Shown in pieces: positions 1-8,653 of a stretch of 64,000 nt of DNA; the first letter of the stretch is position 1, and each line of letters begins with the position of its first letter. Source of the stretch: an uncultured Succinivibrionaceae bacterium (GTDB lineage: Bacteria; Pseudomonadota; Gammaproteobacteria; Enterobacterales; Succinivibrionaceae). The DNA lies in the NCBI GenBank assembly GCA_900539665.1, contig UQCV01000002.1:1-64000 (forward strand), read 5' to 3'. Position numbers and translations under genes: made by a program. The notes under the pieces were generated by a model that saw only the letters and a program-made list of their open reading frames with translations, was not told the origin of the DNA and ran no database searches.

Positions 1-120
1 GAAGGAAATCAATGATGATTGGATATCTAGAAAATATATCAACATGGATTTATAGCAACAAATAGCGGTGGATTAGATATTTTACAAGAAAACTAAATTA
101 CACCAACAATATGGACTTGA
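1..120. other. AT-rich junction beside the truncated tail-tip gene
   Basis: The tail-tip reading frame stops at 121-123, far short of its family length, and this segment does not continue it. On the plus strand positions 2-55 are open and end with TAG, so they could be the last codons of a gene entering from the left. This looks like the edge of an insertion or deletion, but 120 bases are too few to name the element. Confidence 0.3.
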
Positions 121-894
121 CTAGGATACCGACAATGTTGCTGTTCCGCTTTTAGCTTCCTCAACCGCACCTTTTAAGGTTTTACCTTGACGGGTTACCT
201 CAATTGATGAGTACCAACCATACCAACAACCATCTTCAATTGAATTTTCTTTGGTGATGACTGTGCCTGGCTCATATATTTTTACTTGCACAGAGCCGTT
301 GTTTAGTTCAGACAGCGGAGTGTTGGCAATGTATATATCATCATGCTTTTTTGAGTAGGAGTAAAAACCTCGTCCCTGGCATAACACCAAATCTATAAAA
401 TAATTGTTGTTGCGGTAAAAAGAGTGGGCGTCGCATAGATAATCGGGAAATTTTTTAAAGTAACCAAAATTTTCTGGTATAACCGCCTGAAGTTTTACTT
501 TGTTGCCCTGAGCATTTACGTCGTAAATTGTGCTACCTGTCTTGGTGTTACCCGTATTTGAACTGCTCAGCTTGTTCATCATAATAAGAGAAAAAGCAGT
601 AGACGCCACGGCTATGACCGCCGCAATGATTGCAGCAATAGCAGCACCTGATAGTGAAGCGCCAGGCTCAATGACGAACATCAGCTCTTTGGTATGGGTT
701 AAATCAAAGTCCCCCCAATCTTGATGCTCGATCTTGTGTAAATCTGCATAGGCAGAAACATAATTATTAAACTCTGTTTTGTAGGCAGAGCACTGTTTGA
801 TGAGCAGCGTTTCGATAGTCAAACCTTGAGAGTTTACGCTTAAACTTTCTAGGGGTTTAGTTAAGTTTTCTCGTGAAAATACAGCAATTTGCAT
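121..894 (-). CDS. Tail-tip / host-specificity (lambda J-like) protein, truncated
   Basis: This 257-residue product matches the N-terminal part of lambda J-like tail-tip proteins, which form the central tip and contact the host receptor. An alanine-rich hydrophobic stretch near residues 83-106 (SGAAIAAIIAAVIAVAS) is typical of the N-terminal region of these proteins. Full-length relatives usually exceed 1000 residues, so this copy lacks most of the protein, including the receptor-binding part. The start at 894 is preferred over 912 because GAGG lies eight bases upstream. It overlaps the NlpC/P60 gene, as in lambda-type tail operons. The product is probably non-functional unless it is completed in another way. 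Confidence 0.65.
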   Translation of the reverse strand: MQIAVFSRENLTKPLESLSVNSQGLTIETLLIKQCSAYKTEFNNYVSAYADLHKIEHQDWGDFDLTHTKELMFVIEPGASLSGAAIAAIIAAVIAVASTAFSLIMMNKLSSSNTGNTKTGSTIYDVNAQGNKVKLQAVIPENFGYFKKFPDYLCDAHSFYRNNNYFIDLVLCQGRGFYSYSKKHDDIYIANTPLSELNNGSVQVKIYEPGTVITKENSIEDGCWYGWYSSIEVTRQGKTLKGAVEEAKSGTATLSVS

Positions 895-1271
895 CGGTAA
901 TACCTCACACAAATATTGTCAGAATGGGATAAAAAATTAGAAATCGGCTCATAGCAGCAATTTCTGTTTTGGGTGGTATGAAGGATTTTGTTTTGGTAAC
1001 AAATCCCTACGTGAAAGAGCCGGTTTTTTCTGAAAAATGCGATTACGTCAAAGTCTTGCGGCTCATCCACTTCAAAAAATAAATGCTCAGCAATACAACT
1101 TTTCGCCGCTTTATGCATAGTGCATTGTTCAAAATCAACGAACTCAGGCAATGTCGCCCCAATAGATTTATACACATCACGCACCAACCCCCAGCAATCA
1201 AGATTAGGAAAGCTGCGGCCACCTAGAACGTGCCGGCTCAAAAGATAACGGTTGAGATTAACTTGCCACAT
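861..1271 (-). CDS. NlpC/P60 family tail assembly protein (lambda K-like)
   Basis: This is a small cysteine peptidase-fold protein of the type found in tail-tip complexes, where it may cut peptidoglycan during DNA entry or assist tip assembly. The sequence shows the active-site cysteine context LDCWGLVRDVY near the N-terminus and a histidine context FHVGIC further on. At 136 residues it is a bare NlpC/P60 domain. The ATG at 1271 has AGGA seven bases upstream; an earlier ATG at 1289 has no such site. It lies between a DUF1833-like gene and the tail-tip gene, overlapping both, which matches lambda L-K-I-J order. Confidence 0.75.
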   Translation of the reverse strand: MWQVNLNRYLLSRHVLGGRSFPNLDCWGLVRDVYKSIGATLPEFVDFEQCTMHKAAKSCIAEHLFFEVDEPQDFDVIAFFRKNRLFHVGICYQNKILHTTQNRNCCYEPISNFLSHSDNICVRYYRCKLLYFHEKT

Positions 1272-1734
1272 ATTTAAGTCCTGGAGCATTGTTTGCGGTG
1301 TATCTAAGTTTTGGAAATTCAGTGTTCAGCATGTCCGCAAATGATGCAGTAAACACCGCTTCTTTGTTGTCTAACTGAACGCCCGTCATAGTAAGAGTCA
1401 GGCTGTAGAGCAAATCTAGCGAATCGGGGTGAAACTGCTCTAGCGTTATATAGGTAGACTTCGGTATAACGCCTTCCTGCAATTGCCTGATATAGCCATA
1501 AACCTCACCCGAAACATTGCATACGCCGAAAGACAAATCCGTAAACCCCGAGTCCGAACGTTCAGGAAGTGAAATGGTGAACCCTGAGGCTAGGTATTCC
1601 TCTCCGCCGAGGATCATATTTTCATTTGCCAAAACATAACGCAGGGTGCCGATTTCGGAGTTGGTTATGCGCAAACAATAAAGCGGGAGATTACCCCCGC
1701 TTGCGTAAATTTCATTTAAGGTAAGTATTGCCAT
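1258..1734 (-). CDS. DUF1833-like minor tail protein
   Basis: This 158-residue protein resembles the DUF1833 family of minor tail proteins encoded beside NlpC/P60 genes in siphophage tail-tip clusters. The mix of short beta-type segments and the lack of signal peptide or membrane segment suit a structural tail part. It sits immediately downstream of the 413-residue gene (stop and start almost touch) and overlaps the NlpC/P60 gene by 14 bases, so the three are probably translationally coupled. The family assignment comes from pattern recognition; the place in the tail tip comes from context. Confidence 0.6.
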   Translation of the reverse strand: MAILTLNEIYASGGNLPLYCLRITNSEIGTLRYVLANENMILGGEEYLASGFTISLPERSDSGFTDLSFGVCNVSGEVYGYIRQLQEGVIPKSTYITLEQFHPDSLDLLYSLTLTMTGVQLDNKEAVFTASFADMLNTEFPKLRYTANNAPGLKYVAS

Positions 1735-2976
1735 TTAATCCGCCCTAGTCACCCAACACAGAGCGCCTTCGGTGATAACGGCATACTTCTTATCTCCAAC
1801 CTCGACGATGTCGCCAGAGTTTGCTCCAACTAAAGAGGGAGACCACAATAAGTAGATCTCCCCCTTACAATTAGCATTCCACCCCGGTATTCGCATTCGC
1901 CTGATGTATGCCTGTCCAGGATCCAGTCTTGGCAAGTTATAAGCCGAACATAAAACGGAAACGAAATAACTGTTCGTTGAACCAGGCTCTATTCCCCCTT
2001 GCGATTCTTCATAGGCTCTGTTGACGGCATCATAAAGCTTCATTGAATTGACACGCTTGTAATTACCATCAACACATCCGGTTGAACCACCGAGCGTGTG
2101 CCATATAGCAAAGAACTGCCCGTTCATGCAGTAGTAGTAATAATTGTTGTCCGCACAGAACCATTGTCTTATGTCGTATTGAGCGTTGCAGATTACTTGC
2201 TCAGCCTCGGACGGAGAATTGGTGTAATAAGACAAACCGATGTACTTGGCCATGTTGTTTGACAAGTTTTCTGAAAAACTCCAGACCAGTATGCATGGTC
2301 TTTGATAATATTTGTTTGAGCTGATCCTTCCCCAGGTCCATATTGCCCCACCAAGTCCTTTTTTGCCATTTCCTTCATCGGTGGTGTATATGACCAAATC
2401 GGTGCCGTCGCTTTGATCTGTTCCGTTTATGAAAGAATAGCCTCTGCTGTATGTTGTATCCCAATACAAAACGCTTATGCTGATTGCGTTGTCCACGATT
2501 CGGTAAGGCAATGTGTATGAATACCAATTTACATAGTCGGCACTAAAATTAAACGAGCGCGACGCTTTACCTACTGCGTAGAACGGAAGTTGTTTGCTTA
2601 AACCTAAATCTTGCCAGGCATCTACATACTTCTGTTCCATATGCGGTGTCATGTTCATTGCAACCACCAGTTCTCCCTGAAAGAAATTTATAGAGAGACA
2701 CACGTTGTTTTTGTCTGTGCCGATAAAAATGACGTCGGATTCATAATAGCGATTCGCAAAACAGTCAGCGTTCAGTGCATCGGGTCTGTTGTTGTATAAA
2801 GGGGCATCTTCCATTCTCGAACTGCCATAGGTAATGGTGTCCAGAACCGAAAGACCAGGATTTTGTGACAAGATCAACGATGCAACCTGCTGCAACAAGG
2901 AATTTAAAGGTGTGTTTATGGCATCTGTTTCAGCATTATATGCTGCGCTGTAAGTGACTTTTTTCTTTAGCGCCAT
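1735..2976 (-). CDS. Tail-associated protein of unknown function
   Basis: I do not recognise this 413-residue protein as a named family. It is rich in Tyr, Trp, Asn and Ser, has no signal peptide or membrane segment, and looks like a beta-rich structural protein. It lies between two tail genes in the same operon, with two bases between the upstream stop and its start and none between its stop and the DUF1833-like gene. A role in the distal tail or as an adhesion component is likely from position only. Confidence 0.55.
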   Translation of the reverse strand: MALKKKVTYSAAYNAETDAINTPLNSLLQQVASLILSQNPGLSVLDTITYGSSRMEDAPLYNNRPDALNADCFANRYYESDVIFIGTDKNNVCLSINFFQGELVVAMNMTPHMEQKYVDAWQDLGLSKQLPFYAVGKASRSFNFSADYVNWYSYTLPYRIVDNAISISVLYWDTTYSRGYSFINGTDQSDGTDLVIYTTDEGNGKKGLGGAIWTWGRISSNKYYQRPCILVWSFSENLSNNMAKYIGLSYYTNSPSEAEQVICNAQYDIRQWFCADNNYYYYCMNGQFFAIWHTLGGSTGCVDGNYKRVNSMKLYDAVNRAYEESQGGIEPGSTNSYFVSVLCSAYNLPRLDPGQAYIRRMRIPGWNANCKGEIYLLWSPSLVGANSGDIVEVGDKKYAVITEGALCWVTRAD

Positions 2977-2978
2977 GG

Positions 2979-3632
2979 CTATGCCTCCTCATATTCAGTA
3001 TTTATTTCGATAGTTTTAAATGATGACTGAACAGAAGTTTCGTCATCTTCTTCGATTGCGGACAGTGTGCCTGCAGCGTTTTTGTCCTCAACAGGAAATA
3101 TGGCAGATACGGAGATTTTTTCTGTATCGGTATCTTCTTCCATTGAGGAAGATCTTCCGGAAATGTTGGCATTTTCAAACAGCATTACCTTGCCGTATGC
3201 GTCGTCTGCATTTCCTTTAGAGCCATAGTGCTCGCTCCAAGAACCGTCATCAACCACAGTATTGGATACATCCAAGTTGCAGGAAATCTTATACATGGCT
3301 GTTTCGTCATTCCTGAAAAGCAGACTTTGGGTGAACTGTCCTTTTTGTATTCTGCAATATTGATAGGCAACTTCGTTTTTCTCGCAAGAAAGCAAAGGGC
3401 AGACGAACCAGTCTGCCCCCGAGCGTATGTTGCCTTTGTACCAGGCCAAAAACTCCGAAAACTCCTCCGAGTTAAAGAGCCAGGTAACCGATACGCTGTC
3501 TGGTGCTCCCTGGTTGATTAACCTTTGACGCACATATCCGTCACTCATTTGTGTGCGCAGCATATTGGGTTCATATTTTCTTGCAAACCCGTTCTGCTGG
3601 GGTTTAGGTAAACTAATGGGAAAGAAAAACAT
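2979..3632 (-). CDS. Minor tail protein, function unknown
   Basis: This 217-residue protein follows the tape measure gene, where siphophages encode distal tail or minor tail proteins (lambda M/L region). The N-terminus (FPISLPKPQQNGF) and the repeated pairs of aromatic residues resemble minor tail proteins that begin with a short proline-rich strand. The last 80 residues are acidic and Ser/Thr-rich and look poorly structured. It is spaced six bases from the tape measure gene and two bases from the next gene. The specific role is inferred from position. Confidence 0.55.
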   Translation of the reverse strand: MFFFPISLPKPQQNGFARKYEPNMLRTQMSDGYVRQRLINQGAPDSVSVTWLFNSEEFSEFLAWYKGNIRSGADWFVCPLLSCEKNEVAYQYCRIQKGQFTQSLLFRNDETAMYKISCNLDVSNTVVDDGSWSEHYGSKGNADDAYGKVMLFENANISGRSSSMEEDTDTEKISVSAIFPVEDKNAAGTLSAIEEDDETSVQSSFKTIEINTEYEEA

Positions 3633-3638
3633 AAAATT

Positions 3639-6362
3639 TTATGCTCCTACTCTTTTAAGATTGAATGTGTTTTGGATTGCAGCACTCATATCGCCGCCAC
3701 GTCTGATGTCCGATACAAAAATATTTATGATTCTTGATTCATCGTCCTCAGAGGTTTCCACGGTGCCGGCTTTATCTTGGCTCTCATAAAGGTTGATCAC
3801 GACGTTCGCATAACTAGGCGAGGTGCTCTCTTGAGCAGTTAAAGCAGAACGCGCCAAATCAGCAGTTTTGCGTCTTGATGTAACAGATGCAGGTCCCTCA
3901 ATCAGCTCAGGGCCATATTCGCCCACGATGCCGAGTTCTCCCGGTTTGATAAAACCTCCCTTGTCATGCATAGACACAGATGTGAGTTGGGAGATGGCGG
4001 CAGTAGTGGTGGCAACAGCAGATGCGTAGTTGGCAAGTTTCTGTGGCCATGTAACAGCAGTGGGATCGTTTAATGCACCAATCCAAGCCTTAACAGCGTC
4101 CATCGTTGCGCTTGCTATGGCAAAACTTTTCTGAACCGCAAACAAAGCTTTATAGGAGCCTGAAGATTCGTCCATGCTGTCGGTCAAATCGTAAAAGGCA
4201 TCGGAGATTGAAATAGTGACATCAGCCATTTTCTCGTAAGGCTCCATCATCTTTTTCAAATCCTCAGACTGCTTTTTCTGTTTGGTAGCAGTTGAGTCGG
4301 TGGTGTATTTCTCCATCAGTGCGGTATGTGCTTGCAGGTAATTTTCTTCAGAAATCAGCTTGTCATTGTGGTACTGCTCCAGCAGCTCAAGTTTCCTGCC
4401 GTAGTTTTCCTGAAGACGCACAATTTCCTCATCCTCCGGATTGAGAGAGTTGATGAAGTCTGTGGCGGATTTTTCGATTTCAGCACGCTGGCGCTGGTAG
4501 TCCTGCTGGAGAATAAGCAGTGCATTATTCTTCTCGGTTTCGGATATTTGAGCATTTTCGGCAATGACGGCATTAAACTCAGAGAGCTTTTTGGCATGCT
4601 CCCATTCAAGCTGTTCAAGGTCTCCCTTTGAGCGGATATCGAGTTCAATAATCTGCTCATAGTACGGTGTCCATGTATCTTTAGCCTCAAGTGCCTTTGA
4701 TGCACCACCACTGCTTTTCTCCTTGCTGGGAGCTTTATTGGCTCCAATCCTCAAACCTTCATCAGACTGTGAGCCTTCACCCACAGGCTTGTTCTGATAC
4801 TTTTCAGCAAGTCGCTGACGTTCAGCCGCAATGCGGCTCTGAGACTCGGTGATGTCCTTTTCGATTCCGGCAATGGTGGCCTTGTAGATTTTGGCAGTTT
4901 CCTCAGCTTCTCTTTTGGTTTTCTCCCGAGCAAAATCAAAGCCTCTTGAAAACTCACCGCCGGATAAGGCAGAGCCGATACCTTCACCTATGGCATTGAG
5001 GTAGCCGATGGTGTTGTCCCACAGTTCACCGACCTTCTGACTGAGTTGCAGAAGTCCAATCTGCGCGAACTGAAAAAAGTTTGAAAAGAAAAGTTTCCAT
5101 GAGCCGGTGCCGACCTTCATTTCAACGCCGATAAGCTCAAGAGTATCGCTGAAAAAGTCTTTAACGCTTTCCCATGCCGTGCGTATACCCTCAAAGGTTT
5201 CACGTACCGTTTTGGCAAGATTGTGGAACCACTCGATAACCGCCGGATCATCAAGCCACTCGGAAATGCCGTTCAGGGTGTTGGCCAGAAAGTCATTACC
5301 CATAATGATTAGTTCACCGAAACCGCCGTTTGACTGCATGAGTCTGGTGCAGAAAGTACCCCAGGCATTATCCAGTCTTCCTGTGGCGGCAGATACAGTA
5401 TTGAGCTTGGCTTCCAGCACTCCGTCAAAGTTGTTCTTTGCCAGATCAGAGAGATAGGAATCCAGAGCCTTGCTGTTCTTTTCAATCTCTGTGGTGGACC
5501 CCTTATAGGTTAAGGAGATAGTGTCACCGTTGTCCTTGGCGGTAATACCAAACTGCCGGAGAGCCTTGGTAGAACCCTGGGAGAAAGCAATAACCGCATC
5601 AGTTAAGGTGTTGATGTCTCTTCCGGTACCGTGTGCTATGACGGCGTAGGTCTTAAGCTGTTCGTTTGAGTTGGTAAGTCCGTTGTTGCCTAAGTCTACA
5701 AAGGCTTTGGCGAGTTTATCCGTGGCGGTAGCCGTCTCATCCTCAAGACCGTTCAGACTCCAGAAGGTTTTCTGGGCGGTTTCCAGATCACCGACCAGCG
5801 GAGTAAGTCTTGCTGACATATCCTCATATACACGTGAGGCTTCAAGTCCTGTGGAAATAATGCTCTTAAAACCATCAACAACTTCAGAGGCAAATTTGAC
5901 GGCAAAGCCTGTCATCAGCATTTTCCAGCCACCTGCATTTTTCTGCAGAACTCCGGTCTGATTATCAACAGCTTTGGTGACCTTTTTGATTTCGGTTTCC
6001 TGCTCCTGCATGATTTTCTTCTGCTCGGCAAGAGTGGTGTTGGCGTCTTTCTGCTGGGAATTCTGAGTATTTAAGGCCTTGCTGATTTCCTTTGTTACCT
6101 TGCTCTGCTCGCTACCGAGGTCAGTAACAGTTTTGGTCTGTGCCTGAATTGAATCGGTTACGGTCTTAACGCTGTCATCAAGTTCGTGAATGGCGGCATT
6201 GGTAGCTTCGGCCTGTTTTGCGGATGCATCAAGATTAACTCCCATAGCCGCAGCAGAGGAGGAAACAGCGTCCTTCATAGCCGTCATCTCTTCGGCAATT
6301 TTGGAGAGTGAATCCGTCAGAGCAGACGTATCGGCAGAAAGCCTGATGGTGCTGTCGTTCAT
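3639..6362 (-). CDS. Tail tape measure protein
   Basis: This 907-residue protein sets tail length and is ejected during infection. The first ~140 residues are long Ala/Gln/Lys/Glu-rich helices suited to coiled coil. Hydrophobic helices lie in the middle, and a Glu/Lys-rich coiled-coil segment spans roughly residues 480-660. Near the C-terminus it carries a Gly/Pro element (KPGELGIVGEYGPELIEGP) seen in many tape measure proteins. It is the longest gene of the tail cluster, as expected. A hairpin with a T-tract at 6381-6408 lies just before the start codon, so it may be expressed partly independently of the exonuclease gene upstream. Confidence 0.88.
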   Translation of the reverse strand: MNDSTIRLSADTSALTDSLSKIAEEMTAMKDAVSSSAAAMGVNLDASAKQAEATNAAIHELDDSVKTVTDSIQAQTKTVTDLGSEQSKVTKEISKALNTQNSQQKDANTTLAEQKKIMQEQETEIKKVTKAVDNQTGVLQKNAGGWKMLMTGFAVKFASEVVDGFKSIISTGLEASRVYEDMSARLTPLVGDLETAQKTFWSLNGLEDETATATDKLAKAFVDLGNNGLTNSNEQLKTYAVIAHGTGRDINTLTDAVIAFSQGSTKALRQFGITAKDNGDTISLTYKGSTTEIEKNSKALDSYLSDLAKNNFDGVLEAKLNTVSAATGRLDNAWGTFCTRLMQSNGGFGELIIMGNDFLANTLNGISEWLDDPAVIEWFHNLAKTVRETFEGIRTAWESVKDFFSDTLELIGVEMKVGTGSWKLFFSNFFQFAQIGLLQLSQKVGELWDNTIGYLNAIGEGIGSALSGGEFSRGFDFAREKTKREAEETAKIYKATIAGIEKDITESQSRIAAERQRLAEKYQNKPVGEGSQSDEGLRIGANKAPSKEKSSGGASKALEAKDTWTPYYEQIIELDIRSKGDLEQLEWEHAKKLSEFNAVIAENAQISETEKNNALLILQQDYQRQRAEIEKSATDFINSLNPEDEEIVRLQENYGRKLELLEQYHNDKLISEENYLQAHTALMEKYTTDSTATKQKKQSEDLKKMMEPYEKMADVTISISDAFYDLTDSMDESSGSYKALFAVQKSFAIASATMDAVKAWIGALNDPTAVTWPQKLANYASAVATTTAAISQLTSVSMHDKGGFIKPGELGIVGEYGPELIEGPASVTSRRKTADLARSALTAQESTSPSYANVVINLYESQDKAGTVETSEDDESRIINIFVSDIRRGGDMSAAIQNTFNLKRVGA

Positions 6363-6380
6363 TTTGAAACTCCTAAAAAT

Positions 6381-6408
6381 AAAAAAAGGACCTCGTTGGA
6401 GATCCTTT
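6381..6408 (-). terminator. Hairpin with T-tract between exonuclease and tape measure genes
   Basis: On the minus strand the stem AAAGGA / TCCTTT (6403-6408 with 6385-6390) is followed by seven T residues. It lies downstream of the DnaQ-BRCT gene and directly before the tape measure ribosome binding site. Confidence 0.55.
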
Positions 6409-6442
6409 GTATATATTTGTGAATTTTTAAGGGGTAAAGGTA

Positions 6443-7501
6443 CTAAATTTCAGAAAGAAAAGTATCTTCGTCTATGATCTTAATATCGTATCCTTCTGAT
6501 ATCATTTTTTCTGCCTTTTTCCATTTAGATGATTTTTCTCCCCTCAAAGAAACATTGTAGTCAGTACTTCCCAATATTAAGAAATTTGTTTTTTTAACAA
6601 CACTGTTATCTAATATTCCTCCAGCATTTACAACCAGTTGCATAGCTTCCCTTCTTGACATAGAGCTGAGTGTTCCTGTAAAAACTACATGCTTTTGGTA
6701 GAAAATATTATCTTCATCGATATCATCAGTTTGGGCTTTAATTGAACTGATATCTATCCGCTTACCATAAATCTTCCCATTTGAACTAGTTGACCATAAA
6801 TCCGAAATTTCTAGTTTATTAACAGACATGTAGTTTTTTAAGTTGTCATAAAGTTCCTTGGTAGCGATACAGTCAGCAAGTGCCCGATGCTCGTTTTTTG
6901 CCAAACCTAGCTGTTCCGTCAAAAATGACAATCCATGATTAGGAAAATTAGGATAAACCTTTCTTGAAAAAGGCATTGTATCCATGTATTTGTTTTCTAT
7001 TTTTTTCTTAAAATTTTCATTAAGAAAGCGAATATCAAAGGATGTGTTATGTCCTAATAAAACGTCATCACCGATAAATGCAAGAACATGATCTTCAATT
7101 TCATTGATGCGTGGAGCATCTCTAACCATATCACTGGTTATTCCCGTAAGTTCAGTAATAAAAGGATCTATCAGACAATCACTATCCTCGTAATTATCTT
7201 CGTCGTCATCGTCATCTTCTTCATCATCAATATCGTGCGATGGCAGCATTTCCATGATTTTATTTACAATACTTTGTTCTTCCTCAGTTAATTCATCTTC
7301 CCCATCGTCCTCAAAGCAAAATACTTTTTCTTCAGGAAATATGAGCTGACTATACTGATCGACGATTTGATTATCCCGAACTCGTAACAGAGCTATCTCA
7401 ATTACAGAATCAAATTTTGCTGATAGCCCAGTCGTTTCAGTGTCAATAACACAATAATCATTGATGAGCTGACGTGTATAATTCGTTTTTGACCTTACCA
7501 T
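6443..7501 (-). CDS. DnaQ-like 3'-5' exonuclease with C-terminal BRCT domain
   Basis: Residues ~10-235 form a DEDD-type exonuclease. Motif I is DTETTG, motif II lies in the LLGHNTSFDIRF segment, and motif III is the histidine-containing EHRALADC. Residues ~270-352 resemble the BRCT domain of NAD-dependent DNA ligase (VVFTGTLS start, conserved Gly-Gly turn, TNFLILG). Similar exonuclease-BRCT proteins occur in bacteria as epsilon-like or repair proteins. An acidic stretch (EDEEDDDDD type) splits the exonuclease region. The ATG at 7501 has AAGG eight bases upstream; an ATG at 7522 has a poorer site. The gene sits among tail genes and is AT-richer than they are, so it looks like acquired cargo. 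Confidence 0.82.
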   Translation of the reverse strand: MVRSKTNYTRQLINDYCVIDTETTGLSAKFDSVIEIALLRVRDNQIVDQYSQLIFPEEKVFCFEDDGEDELTEEEQSIVNKIMEMLPSHDIDDEEDDDDDEDNYEDSDCLIDPFITELTGITSDMVRDAPRINEIEDHVLAFIGDDVLLGHNTSFDIRFLNENFKKKIENKYMDTMPFSRKVYPNFPNHGLSFLTEQLGLAKNEHRALADCIATKELYDNLKNYMSVNKLEISDLWSTSSNGKIYGKRIDISSIKAQTDDIDEDNIFYQKHVVFTGTLSSMSRREAMQLVVNAGGILDNSVVKKTNFLILGSTDYNVSLRGEKSSKWKKAEKMISEGYDIKIIDEDTFLSEI

Positions 7502-7615
7502 AGACACACCCTTTACAGACATTGCATCTTTAAATTTTATTATTATGCAAGTAGTTAATGTGCAACTAATGTCTCATAATCAAACTAACGATAACCATCA
7601 GGCAATTTTATACAC

Positions 7616-8148
7616 CTATTTTCTGTTCATCATTTTCTTAAACTTCTCAATCTCTCCTACACAATCGCATTCAGTCATTCCATCACGGTATCTCTCATGC
7701 GGATGCGCCTCATAATATTCCTCCTCAAAAACCACCGCCCAGTAGTTAAACTCGGTGGTGGGATATTCCAGAACTTCAGAGATTGGGCGGTGAATCTCCC
7801 GGGCAATTCTCACCGCCAGTCTGAATACAAAACTGCCCCTGATTAGTTTTTTAGGTGGGTTTCACCCGTGATGTTAAGAGCCGAGAAGGCATTAACGAGC
7901 TGGAGCAGTACCTTGTTCGGCACTGATTCCATAAAAGCATCAAAGTCTTTCGGCTTTTCGGTAAGATTTCCGTTCTCGTCACAGAGGGATGCATGCATCA
8001 TCTTAAGGACACGAAGCTGTAAATCCTTCTCGCCTTCAAAGTCGAGACGTGCCTTGCCTGAAAGCTCACGCAAGTAAAAGTCCACATCGTCAACGGTAAC
8101 CTTGCTGACTTTAAATTTCAGACCTTTGATTTGATCTAAATAAGACAT
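7616..8148 (-). CDS. Tail assembly chaperone fusion (GT-like) made by -1 frameshift
   Basis: Lambda-type phages make a short chaperone (G) and a frameshifted longer one (GT) that recruit tail tube protein to the tape measure. Here the reading frame at 7616-7813 has no ribosome binding site of its own. It continues exactly the -1 frame of the 7843-8148 gene, with no stop after the heptamer A AAA AAC at 7846-7852. The fusion would be 177 residues. The second part begins at about residue 100 and contains an acidic EEEYYEAHPHE segment. The frames and the slippery site are seen directly; the use of the shift is inferred from family behaviour. Confidence 0.7.
7843..8148 (-). CDS. Tail assembly chaperone (lambda G-like)
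   Basis: This 101-residue protein lies between the tail tube gene and the tape measure gene, the standard place for the tail chaperone. It is small, charged and mostly helical in character (FYLRELSGKARLDFEGEKD), and ends three codons after the slippery sequence. Two bases separate its start from the end of the tail tube gene, so the two are co-transcribed. Termination at TAA (7843-7845) gives this short form, and frameshifting gives the longer partner. Confidence 0.75.
   Translation of the reverse strand: MSYLDQIKGLKFKVSKVTVDDVDFYLRELSGKARLDFEGEKDLQLRVLKMMHASLCDENGNLTEKPKDFDAFMESVPNKVLLQLVNAFSALNITGETHLKN
7846..7852 (-). promoter_or_regulatory. Slippery heptamer A AAA AAC for -1 frameshifting
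   Basis: In the zero frame the codons are CTA AAA AAC TAA, so the heptamer is in the correct phase for a simultaneous -1 slip and the stop follows at once. After the slip the frame stays open to 7616. Confidence 0.75.
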
Positions 8149-8150
8149 GG

Positions 8151-8642
8151 TTATTCTCCTTCCTGTTCATCGTTCTGTGTCTGTTCGGCAGCATCGGCAT
8201 TCGACCATACAACATCAGATGCCTGTCTGCCGGATACCTTAAGCTGCATAAAGCCGTCAGCAGAGCCGGACATAATCTGATAGCCGAGAAGTTTCAAATC
8301 ATAGGTGGCTCTGGTGCCGTTCGGCCACTGATGACGAATGCAAACTTTCTGCTGTGCCTCGGCGGCAGCAATGAGAGCCTGCTGGTCAGCGTCATCATCG
8401 TAGTAGTAGATGGTGAGTTCCTTTTCAGCAGAATCTTTAAGTCCGCCGCAGTAAACCTTTCTGTCATCATCGATGGTGGTGCATTCCACGGATTCGGCAA
8501 TGTCACCGATATCCCCAAGCTCCTGAGCGCCTTTAAGCGGCAGCCAGGTAACTCCATCATCAGTTGAGAACTGGGAATGAGTGCCTCCGAGAAGGACAGG
8601 CTCTTTTGCCTTGTAATCGTAAAGCTGTGTATGTTTAGCCAT
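8151..8642 (-). CDS. Major tail tube protein
   Basis: This 163-residue protein fits the lambda V / HK97 tail tube family: beta-rich, starting with a short strand and containing the recurring pattern in which a test value is compared with a declared offset (ELGDIGDIAESVECTTIDDD). It lies directly upstream of the tail chaperone and downstream of tail completion genes, as expected. The last ~20 residues are acidic and probably flexible. The ribosome binding site GGAG sits upstream of the ATG at 8642. Confidence 0.8.
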   Translation of the reverse strand: MAKHTQLYDYKAKEPVLLGGTHSQFSTDDGVTWLPLKGAQELGDIGDIAESVECTTIDDDRKVYCGGLKDSAEKELTIYYYDDDADQQALIAAAEAQQKVCIRHQWPNGTRATYDLKLLGYQIMSGSADGFMQLKVSGRQASDVVWSNADAAEQTQNDEQEGE

Positions 8643-8653
8643 TTTGTTTTCTC

